A DNA stretch of 64,000 bases from Oscillospiraceae bacterium (GCA_910574635.1 CAJTCG010000009.1:62001-126000), one strand, 5' to 3'; positions 15,028 through 24,566 are shown, numbered from the stretch's first letter. The notes: generated by a model from the letters alone, not told the origin. Numbers and translations are program-made.

Positions 15028-15039
15028 GCCGAAGAAAAG

Positions 15040-15075
15040 AAGCGGCGCCCGCGCAAGCGGGCGCCGCTTCTTTTA
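15040..15075. terminator. groESL terminator
   Basis: A 13-bp perfect stem AAGCGGCGCCCGC / GCGGGCGCCGCTT with a GCAA tetraloop, followed by CTTTTA. It abuts the stop codon of the convergent cutC and may serve both. Confidence 0.9.
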
Positions 15076-15840
15076 CGGTTCGGGAAGCGGCGTCAGGCTG
15101 TGCACAATCTCCGCGCAGGCCCGGAACTCCTCCTCGTCCGTCCGCCACAGCTCGTACTCCGGCAGAGAGGGCAGGCCCATGGACACCGTGGGCTTGCGGT
15201 AGATCATGCCGCTGTCCACGGGGCCCCGCCGCCCGGAGGTGTGGAACACATGCACCCCGGTCCGCCGGTGGATCTCCCGGATGCTCCCCGCCCGGACGCC
15301 GCAGCCCGCCATGACGGCGATCCGCCCCGCCGCCTTCTCCCGGAGGGCCCGCAGGGTCTCCGCTCCGGCCGGGGCGTCCTTCTCCTGCCCGGAGGTGAGG
15401 ATGGTCCGGCAGCCCAGGGCGATGGCCGCCTCCAGGGCCTCCAGGGGGTCCCGGGTCATGTCGAAGGCCCGGTGGAGGGTGACCTCCATACTCCCGGCGG
15501 CCTCCATCAGCCGGGCCATGACGGCCCGGTCCAGCGTCCCCGGCGGCGTCAGGGCGCCCAGCACCACGCCGTCCGCCCCCAGGTCCCGGAAGCGGCGGAC
15601 GCAGTCCTCCATCTCCTCCGCCTCCGCCTCGGAGTAGAGGAAGTCCCCGAAGCGGGGGCGGATAAGGACGTTGACGGGGACGGCACAGTCCCGCCGCACC
15701 TGCCGGAAGAGGCCCGGGGAGGGGGTGGTGCCCCCGATGGAGAGGTTGGCGCACAGCTCCAGCCGGTCCGCGCCGCCCCGGCAGGCGGCCAGGGCGGAGG
15801 CGTGGGAGTCCACGCAGCCCTCGATGAATCCATAAGCCAT
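15073..15840 (-). CDS. cutC: CutC family protein
   Basis: 255 residues, a TIM-barrel protein of the CutC family (named for copper homeostasis; its real activity is unsettled). Signatures: MAYGFIEGCVDSHASALAAC, GGADRLELCANLSIGGTTPS, VLIRPRFGDFLYSEAE, GADGVVLGAL and VTLHRAFDM. The ATG at 15840 follows AAGGAG; longer frames upstream are not supported. It converges with groL. No metal-related neighbour is visible. Confidence 0.92.
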   Translation of the reverse strand: MAYGFIEGCVDSHASALAACRGGADRLELCANLSIGGTTPSPGLFRQVRRDCAVPVNVLIRPRFGDFLYSEAEAEEMEDCVRRFRDLGADGVVLGALTPPGTLDRAVMARLMEAAGSMEVTLHRAFDMTRDPLEALEAAIALGCRTILTSGQEKDAPAGAETLRALREKAAGRIAVMAGCGVRAGSIREIHRRTGVHVFHTSGRRGPVDSGMIYRKPTVSMGLPSLPEYELWRTDEEEFRACAEIVHSLTPLPEP

Positions 15841-15955
15841 GAAAAAGCTCCTTTCCGGTAAACTCAGCCCCATTATAGCAGGGCCCCCGCCGGGGCGCAA
15901 GCAGATCCGCCCCCACAGGTTCTTTGGAAAGAGGTGGAAAGCCGCCGAATAACGC

Positions 15956-15984
15956 TTGTATTTTCCATACAAAAGTGGTAGAGT
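15956..15984 (+). promoter_or_regulatory. Promoter of the SLH-protein gene
   Basis: TTGTAT (15956-15961), 17 bp, TAGAGT (15979-15984), placed 55 bp before the ATG at 16039. Confidence 0.55.
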
Positions 15985-16038
15985 AGGGAATTAGGGACAA
16001 CCCCTGAAAACTTAAGAGGAAAGGACACTGGATACATC

Positions 16039-18057
16039 ATGAAACGAAAGAGTCAATTATTAGCTTTGCTGATGGCGCTCTGCCTGTTGGCAAGCCTGGC
16101 CGTTGTGCCTGCGGCGGCGGAGGAGGTGACACCGCCGACGGAAAATGGTAGTACCGATGGAAACGGAGGTTCCGACGGCGGAAATATCGAAGGTGAAGGC
16201 GAAGAAGAGCCTACCCCGAATCCGAATCCGGACCCGAATCCGAATCCGGACCCGAATCCAGACCCGAATCCGAACCCGAATCCGAATCCGGACCCGAATC
16301 CGAATCCGAATCCGAATCCGGACCCGAATCCAGACCCGAATCCGAATCCGGCCCCGAATCCGAATCCGGACCCGAATCCGAATCCGGACCCGAATCCGAA
16401 TCCGGACCCGAATCCGAATCCGAATCCGGACCCGAATCCGAATCCGAATCCGGACCCGAATCCGAATCCGAATCCGGACCCGACTCCAACTCCGGACCCC
16501 AAACCCGAAGTGCCTACTATCACCTATCCCAAGTCCAGTGACTTCTCCTATCCCTCCTCTGTGAACTTCGGCACACTGGAGAAGAACGCGTCCAGCGGCA
16601 GCCGGACCCAGACCTTTACGATCAAAAATAAGAGCGACTACGAGATGAAGCTCAGCTACTCCACCCCCAGCGGCTACTCCATCTCGGGGCTCCCCAGCTC
16701 CCTGACGGCGGGCAGCTCCTCCACCGTCACGGTGCAGCTGAACAGCGCCAGCAGCACGGGCAACTATGACCGGCGGCTGACCATCACCGCCTCCTTCGTG
16801 GGCGGCACCGGCTCCAATGACTTTTCCGTCAACCTCTACGCGACGGTGGTGGAAAAAGGCTACACCATCACCGTGGACCCCACCAGCAAGGACCTGGGCA
16901 AGCTGAAAGAGGGCTACACCGAGAAGGAAGCCAAGGAAAAGGAAATCACCGTCACCGTCCAGAATAAGGGAGCCTCCAATGTGCGGATGGACACCGTAAA
17001 AGGAAACGACCACTTCCTTGTCACCGCCGTGAAGAGCGACTCCGTGACCCTGGAAAACGGCGACAAAGCCGAGTACAAAATCGTCCCCAAGCAGGATCTG
17101 AAGGTGGGCACCTACACCGACACCATCACCTTCCAGACCCGGGAGAACACCTCGGCCACCTTCAAGGCCACCGTGGTCATTGAAAAGAAGCTGGCCCCCC
17201 TGACGGTGGAGCCCGGCACCCTGGACTTCGGCATCGTGGAGGAGGGCTACACGGCCCTGGCGCAAAAAACGGTTACCGTGAAAAACAACACGGAATACGC
17301 CATCCGCCTGGACCAGCCCACCTCCTACAGCTATGAGGTCAGCCTCCTGACCCAGACGTCCCTGCCCGCGGGCGGCAGCACCACCTTTACCATCCGTCCC
17401 CGGACGGGCCTCCCCGCCAACGCGTATAACGGCGTGGTGGAGCTCTATGGCAGCGGCGAGTCGGCGAAAGTGAACGTCCAGTTTGCCGTGACCAAGCCCG
17501 CCGGCCCCTCCACCTTCTCCGACGTGGCCGCCGGCAGCACCTTCGCCGCCGACATCGCCTACGTCAGCCAGAAGGGCCTGATGAGCGGCGTGGGCGAGGG
17601 CCGCTTCAATCCCGGGGCCCCCGTCACCCGGGGCCAGCTGGTGACCATCCTCTACCGGCTGGAGGGCCAGCCCGCCGTCAGCGGCGCGGGCTTCCCCGAC
17701 GTGGCCGCCGGGTCCTACTGTGAGAAGTCGGTGAAGTGGGCCGCGGCCAACGGCATCACCGCCGGAGGCAAGGACGGCCTCTTCCGGCCCGGCGACTCCA
17801 TCACCCGGGAGCAGCTGGCCACCTTCCTGTTCCGCTATAACGCCTACAAGGGCTACGTATCCACCCAGCGGGCCAACCTGGCGGACTTCTCCGACGGAGC
17901 CGCCGTGGCCTCCTACGCCAAGGAAGCCCTCTCCTGGGCCAACGCGGCCAAGCTGGTAAACGGCACCTCCGACGGCCGCCTGAATCCCTCCGGCGGCGCG
18001 ACCCGGGGCCAGGCGGCGGCGATTCTCCACCGCTTCTGCGTGAGCATCGGGAGATAA
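16039..18057 (+). CDS. Exported SLH-domain protein with Asn/Asp-Pro stalk
   Basis: 672 residues, cell-surface. Signal peptide 1-28 (LLALLMALCLLASLAVVPAA, cut near AAA-EE). Residues about 57-155 are an almost pure repeat of PNPD/PNPN pairs, a likely extended stalk; its DNA (16213-16497) is a hexamer-type repeat prone to length change. Three Ig-like repeats follow (about 165-280, 281-390, 391-490), each with an NFGTLEK / DLGKLKEGY / DFGIVEEGY-type start. Three SLH modules (about 492-670: FSDVAAG..., FPDVAAGSYCEKSVKWAAAN, FSDGAAVASYAKEALSWANA) should bind secondary cell-wall polymer. GAGGAAAGGA precedes the ATG. Single gene, ended by the terminator at 18088. Confidence 0.9.
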   Translation: MKRKSQLLALLMALCLLASLAVVPAAAEEVTPPTENGSTDGNGGSDGGNIEGEGEEEPTPNPNPDPNPNPDPNPDPNPNPNPNPDPNPNPNPNPDPNPDPNPNPAPNPNPDPNPNPDPNPNPDPNPNPNPDPNPNPNPDPNPNPNPDPTPTPDPKPEVPTITYPKSSDFSYPSSVNFGTLEKNASSGSRTQTFTIKNKSDYEMKLSYSTPSGYSISGLPSSLTAGSSSTVTVQLNSASSTGNYDRRLTITASFVGGTGSNDFSVNLYATVVEKGYTITVDPTSKDLGKLKEGYTEKEAKEKEITVTVQNKGASNVRMDTVKGNDHFLVTAVKSDSVTLENGDKAEYKIVPKQDLKVGTYTDTITFQTRENTSATFKATVVIEKKLAPLTVEPGTLDFGIVEEGYTALAQKTVTVKNNTEYAIRLDQPTSYSYEVSLLTQTSLPAGGSTTFTIRPRTGLPANAYNGVVELYGSGESAKVNVQFAVTKPAGPSTFSDVAAGSTFAADIAYVSQKGLMSGVGEGRFNPGAPVTRGQLVTILYRLEGQPAVSGAGFPDVAAGSYCEKSVKWAAANGITAGGKDGLFRPGDSITREQLATFLFRYNAYKGYVSTQRANLADFSDGAAVASYAKEALSWANAAKLVNGTSDGRLNPSGGATRGQAAAILHRFCVSIGR

Positions 18058-18087
18058 CCGGATTTGCCATGGAGCGAATCGCATGAA

Positions 18088-18122
18088 AAAGCCCCCGGAA
18101 ACCAGTGGTTTCCGGGGGCTTT
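18088..18122. terminator. Bidirectional terminator
   Basis: AAAGCCCCCGGAAACC / GGTTTCCGGGGGCTTT, a 16-bp perfect stem with an AGT loop between the convergent ends of the SLH gene and the dipeptidase gene. Confidence 0.92.
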
Positions 18123-18137
18123 CCTCTTCAGCGGGAG

Positions 18138-20558
18138 TTACTGCCGGACGTAGCCGTCCGCGTCCGCCGTGTAGCGCTTTCCGTCTACGGTGACGGTGGT
18201 GTTTTTGTAGATGGTTCCGTCCGCGTCCCGGTAGCGCCAGCCCCGGTCGTCCTTCGTCCAGCCGCCCATGTTCACGCCCTTGAACAGGTAGCTGGTCAGG
18301 CCGATGGCCTCCCGGGTCTCGTCGTCCTGGAAGTGCCACCACTCGGAGCTCAGGCCCCGCATGCCCGTGGCGGTCATATACTTCTCCAGGAGCTTGGCGT
18401 TGTCGTTGTTCAGGTAGGCGGCGGAGTACCAGCTGAGGTCGTGGATGGCGCTTTGCATTTCCAGCTCCTCTCCGCCGTCGATTTTCTCCAGGGTCAGGTC
18501 CAGGGCAATGCCCCGGTTGTGGGCGGAGGTCACCCGGGCCAGGAAGCTGCCCAGGCTGAAGCGCCCGTTGTTGGTCATAATCTGGAAGTAAGTCTCATAC
18601 TCCGGCTCTTCGCCGTCCCCGTCCTGCGCCTCGCCCTCCGGCGGTTCGCCTTCCTGCGGTTCACCTTCCGGCGGTTCGGGGGGGAGGTCCGGCTGCGGGG
18701 CGGGCTGGGGGGCTTCCGCGGGGTCCAAGCCGCCCTCGCCCTCCTCGGGCAGGGTGAAGAAGGGGAAATCATCCCCAGGCTGGGGCGCGGGCATCATGGA
18801 CTGCCCGTCCGGATCGGGGACGGCAGGGGCCTCGCCCTGGCCCTCCTGTGCCGCTTCTTCGGCCTCCGCGGCCTCCCGCAAAGCCAGATCCTCCCGGCTG
18901 ATTTTCTCCCCGGTCTCCGGGTCAATCAGAAGCCCGTCCGCCAGATCAACTTCCCAGCCGGTGACGGGGTCCAGGATCCTGGGGTCCTCGTCCTGCCCCA
19001 AGGGCTTGCCCTCCGCGTCCTCATAGCTGTATACCAAAGCGGCCAGATCCAGCTGTCCGGCGGTGGTGTCGTAGAGGAAGCGGGTGGCCTCGTTGGGGCG
19101 GAAGGCCTCGTAGATTTTCAAGCGGTAGCCGTCCTTCTCCGCCGCCTGGGCGGCGCTGAGAAGCTTCTTGGCGCAGGGATAGAGGTAGGGGACCAGGAAT
19201 TCCCCGTCCGCCTCCTGGATATGCTCGAAGCCCTGGACCACCTGGTCCGTAATCAGGGCGATGGGGTTCTCGTGGACCTTGAAAACGGAGCGGTAGCTGT
19301 TGGCGATGTCATAGGAGCAGTGGTCTCCCACGTACTCCGGCAGGTTGATCATGCAAAAGCGGCTGTCCACCCAGCCGTATTGGTCCTTGTACCGGACCTG
19401 GAACCAGTCTCCGCTCTCCTCCAATACGCAGAGGGCGGTCCCGCCGGGGATTTTTCCCAGGGAGGAGGAGCTCTTGTCGGCCTTTTCGTAGAAGGGCTGC
19501 TCAATGATGGGCCAGATGGTGGCGTACAGGGGATCGATGGAGACGGAGAACTCCGCCTCCTCCGAGGAGAGGACGGCGCCGTTTACGCTCTTGGACACCA
19601 CCTGGAAGCGGTGGTGGGACCCGGAGCCCAGGCGGCCCAGGTCATATTGGAAGTGCTCCGCCAGCTCCAGAGTGTCCAGCAGAGTCCAGCCCTCCTTGTC
19701 CCACTCCTGGAGCTCGTAGCGCTCTCCCCGGGTTTCGTCCCACTCCAGGGTGTAGACCCGGGGCTCCGTCTCGCGGCAGACCAGGTTCAGATCGTCGCCC
19801 AGCAGGTCCTGGCGCTCCACGCGGATAAGATTGGAGGCGGGGCCGCAGAGAACGTAGCCCTCTCCCTGGACGGCCGCCCGGACAAGAACCTCCAAAGGAT
19901 GCTCATAGCTGGGCAGCACCAAGGTGCCGCCTTCCTTGTAGACGTCCAAGCTGATTTGCTTTGCGCTGGTGGAGGCCACCTGGCGGAAAACGCCGTCCGT
20001 TTGGTCCAAAGAGAAAATCTTATAGAATCCCGGGACTTGGCCGGAGAGCTTCCAGGAGAGGGAGAGCGCGCCGGGCCCCGGCGTGCCTACCGCTTCCGGG
20101 GCCTTTAGGTCCGTGAAGCGGACCTCTGCCGTCAGCTCCTGGCTGGCCAGCCTGCGAAAGAGGCCCAGGAGGTTTTTCCCCTCCGCCACAGCCTGGATGC
20201 GGATCGTCATGGGCAGGGTGTAGTTTTCCAGGAGGATATGGGGATGGTTTTCCAGCTTCTGGGTGTGCCCGCTTTCGCTCGTAAGCTCCAGGTCGTAGAG
20301 CACAGGGGTTATCCGGGTTCCGGCGGCCTCCCCGGCCGGAGCGTCTTCTCCGCCGCCGTCCTGCGTCTCCGTCCGGCTGCTGGGCCGGGCTTCCGGCCAA
20401 TCCAGCTCGGCGGTTCCGTCCGCGTTCAGGCAGATGCGGATATCCCCCTCGCCAAAGACGAGGCGGGCGCCGCCGGGTATGTAGAAATAAGCCGCCGTCA
20501 AGGCCAAAGCCGCCAGCGCGCAGGCGGCGGCTCCAGCCAAAATGATTTTTCGAGTCAT
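18138..20558 (-). CDS. VanX-like D-Ala-D-Ala dipeptidase with split domain
   Basis: 806 residues, membrane-anchored. TM segment at 6-27; Fn3-like region about 60-350; bacterial SH3 about 365-400 (ALCVLEESGDWFQVRYKDQY); then a peptidase M15D domain with IYEAFRPNEATRF (about 477-489), SAHNRGIALDLTLEK (about 675-689, zinc His and Asp) and SEWWHFQ (about 750-756, catalytic Glu and zinc His). Between the first and second motif sits an insertion of about 160 residues, acidic and proline-rich (EGEPQEGEPPEGEAQDGDGE), absent from ordinary VanX. The end (GGWTKDDRGWRYRDADGTIY) is a cell-wall-binding-type repeat. ATG at 20558 chosen: GGAGGG is 10 nt upstream. Likely a peptidoglycan carboxy/dipeptidase; last gene of the envelope operon. 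Confidence 0.85.
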   Translation of the reverse strand: MTRKIILAGAAACALAALALTAAYFYIPGGARLVFGEGDIRICLNADGTAELDWPEARPSSRTETQDGGGEDAPAGEAAGTRITPVLYDLELTSESGHTQKLENHPHILLENYTLPMTIRIQAVAEGKNLLGLFRRLASQELTAEVRFTDLKAPEAVGTPGPGALSLSWKLSGQVPGFYKIFSLDQTDGVFRQVASTSAKQISLDVYKEGGTLVLPSYEHPLEVLVRAAVQGEGYVLCGPASNLIRVERQDLLGDDLNLVCRETEPRVYTLEWDETRGERYELQEWDKEGWTLLDTLELAEHFQYDLGRLGSGSHHRFQVVSKSVNGAVLSSEEAEFSVSIDPLYATIWPIIEQPFYEKADKSSSSLGKIPGGTALCVLEESGDWFQVRYKDQYGWVDSRFCMINLPEYVGDHCSYDIANSYRSVFKVHENPIALITDQVVQGFEHIQEADGEFLVPYLYPCAKKLLSAAQAAEKDGYRLKIYEAFRPNEATRFLYDTTAGQLDLAALVYSYEDAEGKPLGQDEDPRILDPVTGWEVDLADGLLIDPETGEKISREDLALREAAEAEEAAQEGQGEAPAVPDPDGQSMMPAPQPGDDFPFFTLPEEGEGGLDPAEAPQPAPQPDLPPEPPEGEPQEGEPPEGEAQDGDGEEPEYETYFQIMTNNGRFSLGSFLARVTSAHNRGIALDLTLEKIDGGEELEMQSAIHDLSWYSAAYLNNDNAKLLEKYMTATGMRGLSSEWWHFQDDETREAIGLTSYLFKGVNMGGWTKDDRGWRYRDADGTIYKNTTVTVDGKRYTADADGYVRQ

Positions 20559-20631
20559 CAGATTGTTTCCCTCCAAGGGTCAGACTGGGACGTGCCAAGG
20601 GCATTCTACATCCCTCTGGGTGCGCAAAGCG

Positions 20632-21339
20632 TCAGAATACGGCATAGACCGTCTCGTAATCCGCTCCCTTTTCCGTGTAGACGATAAAGCCGTCATAGAC
20701 CAGCTCGCCGTCCTCGCCGTCGATGAGGCAGCTGGGGGCGTAGTCGGAGGAGATGGGGCGGCCGATGGCGGCGTACAGCTCGCTGACGGGACGGCCCACC
20801 AGCCCCTGGGCGACGGCCTTGCGGTCCGCCGCCGGAGCGGGCTCGGGCTCTGGTTCCGGCTCCGGTTCCGGCTCCGGTTCCGGCTCGGGCTCGGGTTCCG
20901 GCTGGGGCTCCGGTTGAGGCTGAGGCTCGGGTTCCGGCTGGGGCTCCGGTTGAGGCTGAGGCTCGGGCTTCGGCTCCGGTTTGGGCTCCGGTTTCGGTTC
21001 CGGCTTCGGAGCGGGCGTATCCTTAGGCTTTTCCGTTTGCACGGGTTCCGTCTGGTCCTTGGCCGGGGCCTCCTCCGGCGTGTCCGCCTCAGGGACCTGG
21101 GCTTCCGCGCCGGGGGAGTCCTTCTCACCGGCGGCGGATTCCGGCTGGTCCTGGCCGCTGTCCGCTTCCGGCTTTACCGGGTCCTGGGCAGGGGCCGCCT
21201 CGGCGGGAGCGCTCCGTCCTGCCGGTTCCCCGGCGTCCGCCGGGGCCGGGGCGTCCTCCGTTTGGGAGGTCTGGCCTCCGCAGGCGCAGAGGGCGCACAG
21301 CAGCGCTGCGCAGAGCAGGAAGCTCCATAGCTTTTTCAT
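20632..21339 (-). CDS. Lipoprotein with Pro-Glu/Lys repeat
   Basis: 235 residues. Signal peptide with lipobox LCALCACGG (lipidated Cys about residue 20). Residues 25-170 are low complexity, with [20 protein letters not shown]-type repeats (about 112-168), probably spanning the wall. The C-terminal ~60 residues are a small folded domain ([20 protein letters not shown]...[10 protein letters not shown]) known to me only as a recurrent Oscillospiraceae domain without function. Located between the transglutaminase and dipeptidase genes. Confidence 0.8.
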   Translation of the reverse strand: MKKLWSFLLCAALLCALCACGGQTSQTEDAPAPADAGEPAGRSAPAEAAPAQDPVKPEADSGQDQPESAAGEKDSPGAEAQVPEADTPEEAPAKDQTEPVQTEKPKDTPAPKPEPKPEPKPEPKPEPQPQPEPQPEPEPQPQPEPQPEPEPEPEPEPEPEPEPEPEPAPAADRKAVAQGLVGRPVSELYAAIGRPISSDYAPSCLIDGEDGELVYDGFIVYTEKGADYETVYAVF

Positions 21340-21366
21340 AAAAGATCGTCTCCTTTGCCTTATGTC

Positions 21367-23148
21367 TCAGACGGCGGCTCCGCCGCTCTGGGGCCGCCGG
21401 TAGTTCCAGCTGTTTCCGGCGTCGTAGAATTTGTAGAGGTTCACGTCGAACCGCTTTTTTCGGCGGTAGGCCATTTCCAGCTCCGTATCGAAGATGTAGT
21501 TTTTGCCGTTCAGGTTGATTTCCACCCAGCTGTGGGGAGAGCGGCGGACGCCCACCGTGCCGTTGTAGATAACGGAGTCGTAGCCGATCCAGCGGGAGAG
21601 ATACCAGAAGAGGGAGGCGTAGCAGTAGCAGTTGCCATAGCCCGTGTCCAGAATGCGCAGGGCGTCGGTTTCCATGTAGTCGTAGACGCCCATCTCATAG
21701 GGGGGACGGCGCAGATAGGTGAAGGAGTCCCGGGTGTAGAGGAAGAGGGCCCGGAGCTTCTGCTCCTGGGTTTGGGAGCTGTCGGTGCGGGCCAGGACGA
21801 TTTTGTGGAGCCAGGAGTCCAGTTCGTTGTTCCCGGTGGTGAAGCGCCCGTTGATGTTGAAGTAGTGGTTTCCCACCATGGCTTCCCGCACCACGTCGCC
21901 TCGCGCGCTGTCATAACAGTACAGCCAGCCGTCGGACAGCTGGATGCCGTTTTGAGGGACCGCCTCCCTGGCGGTGTGGGAGGTCCAGCTCTCCGTGCCG
22001 CCGGAGGCCGTGTGCTGATGGGGGACGGTGGCCTCGCACACATCGTAATAATACCAGCTGGAGGGGGCCACGTCCACGTAGAAGGCGGGATGGTGGCCGT
22101 CGATGTAGGCCCGGTCCGCCGTCCGGCCCAGGGCCCGGTTCAGCAGCACCACCGCCGCCGCCCGGTTGATGGTCTCGTCGGGGTGGAAGAGCCCGTCGCT
22201 GCCGCCCTGGGCCCAGCCGTAGGCCTGGGCGGAGCGGATGAAGGGGGCGTTCGGGTCGTCCTCCGCCACGTCGGGGAAGAGCTGGCCGTCGGTCCGCAGG
22301 GGGAAGAAGCAGGCGATGTACCGGACGAACTCCCCCCGGGTGACGGCCCGGCCGGTGTCCAGCATGCCGTCCTGGGCCTCCAGCACGCCCAAGTCCGCCA
22401 GAGAGCTCACAGCCTTGGCGTACCACGCTCCCGCGGGCACGTCGGCATAGGCCGTGTTGGAGGCCGGGGCGTCCGGAGGGAGGAGACGGTAAAGCATCTG
22501 GGCCGCTTCGGCCCGGGTGACCTGCCGGGTAGGGTTGAAGGAGGGGAACAGGCCGCTGCTGCCCTGGGCATAGGCGATGTGGCTGTCGGAGGACAGGGAG
22601 ATCCCCGCCACAACCGTGCCCGCCGTAATGTTTTTCCGCTTGGAGGGCCCGGAAGAGTTGGGCTGGCTGGGGGCGACGCCGCCGTTGTCGCCTTCCCCGG
22701 CGGGTCGTCCGGAGGCGCTGGGCGTGCGGGAGGGGTCCGGCGCGACGCCGCCGTTGTCGCCTTCCCCGGCGGGCCGTCCGGAGGCGCTGGGCGTGCGGGA
22801 GGGGTCCGGCGCGACTCCGCCGTTGTCTCCCTCCCCGGCGGGCCGTCCGGAGGCACTGGGATTCCGGGAGGGGTCCGGGGCAACGCCGCCGTTGTCGCCC
22901 TCCCCGGCGGGACGGCCGGAGGCGCTGGGATTCCGGGAGGGGTCCGGCGCGATGCCGCCGTTATCGCCCTCCCCGGCGGGACGGCCGGGGGTGCTGGGAG
23001 GCCGCACCGGGTCCGGGGCCAGGCCGCCGTAGTCGTCCTCACGGTAGGCCTGCACACCGGGGTTCTCCGCGCCGGCAGCGCAGACGGGTACGGTGGTGAC
23101 CAGCACCACCAGGGTCAGCAAAAGCGCGATCCAACTGTTCTTACCCAT
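21367..23148 (-). CDS. Exported SLH protein with transglutaminase-like domain
   Basis: 593 residues. Signal peptide 1-26 (ALLLTLVVLVTTVPVCAAGA). Residues about 40-170 hold six tandem copies of a 23-residue unit (PDPSRNPSASGRPAGEGDNG + GVA), matching 69-bp DNA repeats at about 22670-23020. SLH-type modules follow (about 190-400). The C-terminal ~130 residues are transglutaminase-like, with Cys in GYGNCYCYASLFWYL (about 503), His in SPHSWVEIN (about 541) and Asp in YIFDTELE (about 553), the papain-like triad. The ATG at 23148 follows AAAGGAGAG. It could be a peptidase or crosslinking enzyme on the cell surface. Confidence 0.87.
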   Translation of the reverse strand: MGKNSWIALLLTLVVLVTTVPVCAAGAENPGVQAYREDDYGGLAPDPVRPPSTPGRPAGEGDNGGIAPDPSRNPSASGRPAGEGDNGGVAPDPSRNPSASGRPAGEGDNGGVAPDPSRTPSASGRPAGEGDNGGVAPDPSRTPSASGRPAGEGDNGGVAPSQPNSSGPSKRKNITAGTVVAGISLSSDSHIAYAQGSSGLFPSFNPTRQVTRAEAAQMLYRLLPPDAPASNTAYADVPAGAWYAKAVSSLADLGVLEAQDGMLDTGRAVTRGEFVRYIACFFPLRTDGQLFPDVAEDDPNAPFIRSAQAYGWAQGGSDGLFHPDETINRAAAVVLLNRALGRTADRAYIDGHHPAFYVDVAPSSWYYYDVCEATVPHQHTASGGTESWTSHTAREAVPQNGIQLSDGWLYCYDSARGDVVREAMVGNHYFNINGRFTTGNNELDSWLHKIVLARTDSSQTQEQKLRALFLYTRDSFTYLRRPPYEMGVYDYMETDALRILDTGYGNCYCYASLFWYLSRWIGYDSVIYNGTVGVRRSPHSWVEINLNGKNYIFDTELEMAYRRKKRFDVNLYKFYDAGNSWNYRRPQSGGAAV

Positions 23149-23162
23149 GCTTGTTCTCTCCT

Positions 23163-24557
23163 TTATCCTTGATTGCAGAAGCTCTCCATCGGCGTTCCCC
23201 AAACCGGGGCATAGGCCACACCCAAGGGCTGAACACCCTCCGGGAGGTAGAGGCCGACGCCGCCGTTCTCTAGTAAAAACGCCTCGTAATAACACCCGTC
23301 CGAAGCCGGGACCAGCATTTGGGAATCCGGGGCCACCGCCGGAAGAATGAGATCCTCCGCAATTTGGGGATCTGTGACCAAGACGTAACCCGGTAAAGCG
23401 TCCGGTGCCTCAACGGTAAACGTAATACCGTCGGTCCAAACGCAGAAGGTGTCGGGAAAGCCTTCCGGCAGTTCCCGCTGAGGGGCGGGCATGACGGGGA
23501 CATTCTGAATGAGATACCGGAGGTTCCGCTCCACCAGCTCCGCCGCCACATAGTCCGCCTCCCGCTGGGCAGCCAAATCCAGACGGTAGGGCATGGAGCG
23601 GGAGAACAGCGCCGCGCCGAAGCTGTCCGCCAGGTAGGGGTAGAGGTTGTTCCCAAAGGAGTCCCGGAACATCACCAGGGACCCCTCCCCGCCGCCGTGG
23701 GTCATGATGGTGAGGTTCTCCGCCGAGCGGATGGGGACATCATATTCTATGGTCAGTTCGCCGCTGTAGACCGGATCGGCCTCCAGGCCCTCCCCGGCGG
23801 GATAGAGCATGTCATAGAGGTCGCCCTTGTGGACTTCCTCCCGGGTGAAGGGACCGTCGAAGTAGCCCGAGGACCGGCCCAAGGCCTTGTTCACCGCGTC
23901 GGCGGCCAGCGCCGCGCCCTTGCCGTTCCAGTGGGAGTCGGTCTTGAAATACAGGGTTTCCTCCTGTCCCCGGAAGAGAGCGAAGCAGTCCAGGTAGTCC
24001 ACGCCCTGCCGTTCCAGCTCCTCCGCCAGCCGCTTCGCGTCCCGGGGCTTGCGGGCGGAGGGGAGGGTGAGGTTTGGCATATGCTCCGGGTAGAGGGAGT
24101 TCTTATTGGGGGCCAGGGTGAAGAGGAACCTTGCCCCCTGGCTCTCGCAGTACTCCGCCATCAATCTGAGATTGCGGGCGGCGGAGAAGATCTCCCGGTC
24201 CGTCATGGGCTGCAGCCCCACATAGTCCGGCAGGGTGTCGGCAAAGTAGAGCCAGCCGTCCGTGCCCAGGACCACATCCTCGGTGATGGAGCTCCGGAGC
24301 CCCTTGGCGTTCAGGGCGGACCAGGCGGTAATCATCTCCTGGCGGAGATAGAAATTGTCCCCGGCGTAGTCCTGGATTTGGGAGAGATAGCCGGGATTCC
24401 AGTTTCCCTCCGGGTCCCGGAGGGAGGGGGCCCTGGAGAGGGCCTGGTTGCCGCCCGCGGCGCTCTCCTGAGCGGGGAGCAGCATCCCCAGGGAGGGAAT
24501 GAGGCACAGCAGGAGGATGAGCGCCGTAAAGGCGGCGTAGGCGAGTTTCTTTTTCAT
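23163..24557 (-). CDS. AlgX/AlgJ-like SGNH protein
   Basis: 464 residues, one N-terminal membrane segment (about 7-28). Motifs of the AlgX/DHHW family of polysaccharide O-acetylation proteins: VLGTDGWLYFADTLPDYVG (about 96-114), FTLAPNKNSLYPEHMP, YFKTDSHWNGKGA (the D-x-H-W motif, about 205-217) and MFRDSFGNNLYPYL with the nucleophilic Ser (about 296). It lies 9 bp after the MBOAT gene, whose product would supply acetyl groups across the membrane for transfer by this protein to a surface polymer. The C-terminal ~120 residues look like a beta-sandwich. Confidence 0.87.
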   Translation of the reverse strand: MKKKLAYAAFTALILLLCLIPSLGMLLPAQESAAGGNQALSRAPSLRDPEGNWNPGYLSQIQDYAGDNFYLRQEMITAWSALNAKGLRSSITEDVVLGTDGWLYFADTLPDYVGLQPMTDREIFSAARNLRLMAEYCESQGARFLFTLAPNKNSLYPEHMPNLTLPSARKPRDAKRLAEELERQGVDYLDCFALFRGQEETLYFKTDSHWNGKGAALAADAVNKALGRSSGYFDGPFTREEVHKGDLYDMLYPAGEGLEADPVYSGELTIEYDVPIRSAENLTIMTHGGGEGSLVMFRDSFGNNLYPYLADSFGAALFSRSMPYRLDLAAQREADYVAAELVERNLRYLIQNVPVMPAPQRELPEGFPDTFCVWTDGITFTVEAPDALPGYVLVTDPQIAEDLILPAVAPDSQMLVPASDGCYYEAFLLENGGVGLYLPEGVQPLGVAYAPVWGTPMESFCNQG

Positions 24558-24566
24558 GGAGGCACC

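Noticed and set aside
16060-18342. A 760-codon reverse-strand frame opposite the SLH gene
   Set aside because: An effect of GC-rich codon use and the NP repeat; antisense to a well-supported exported protein.
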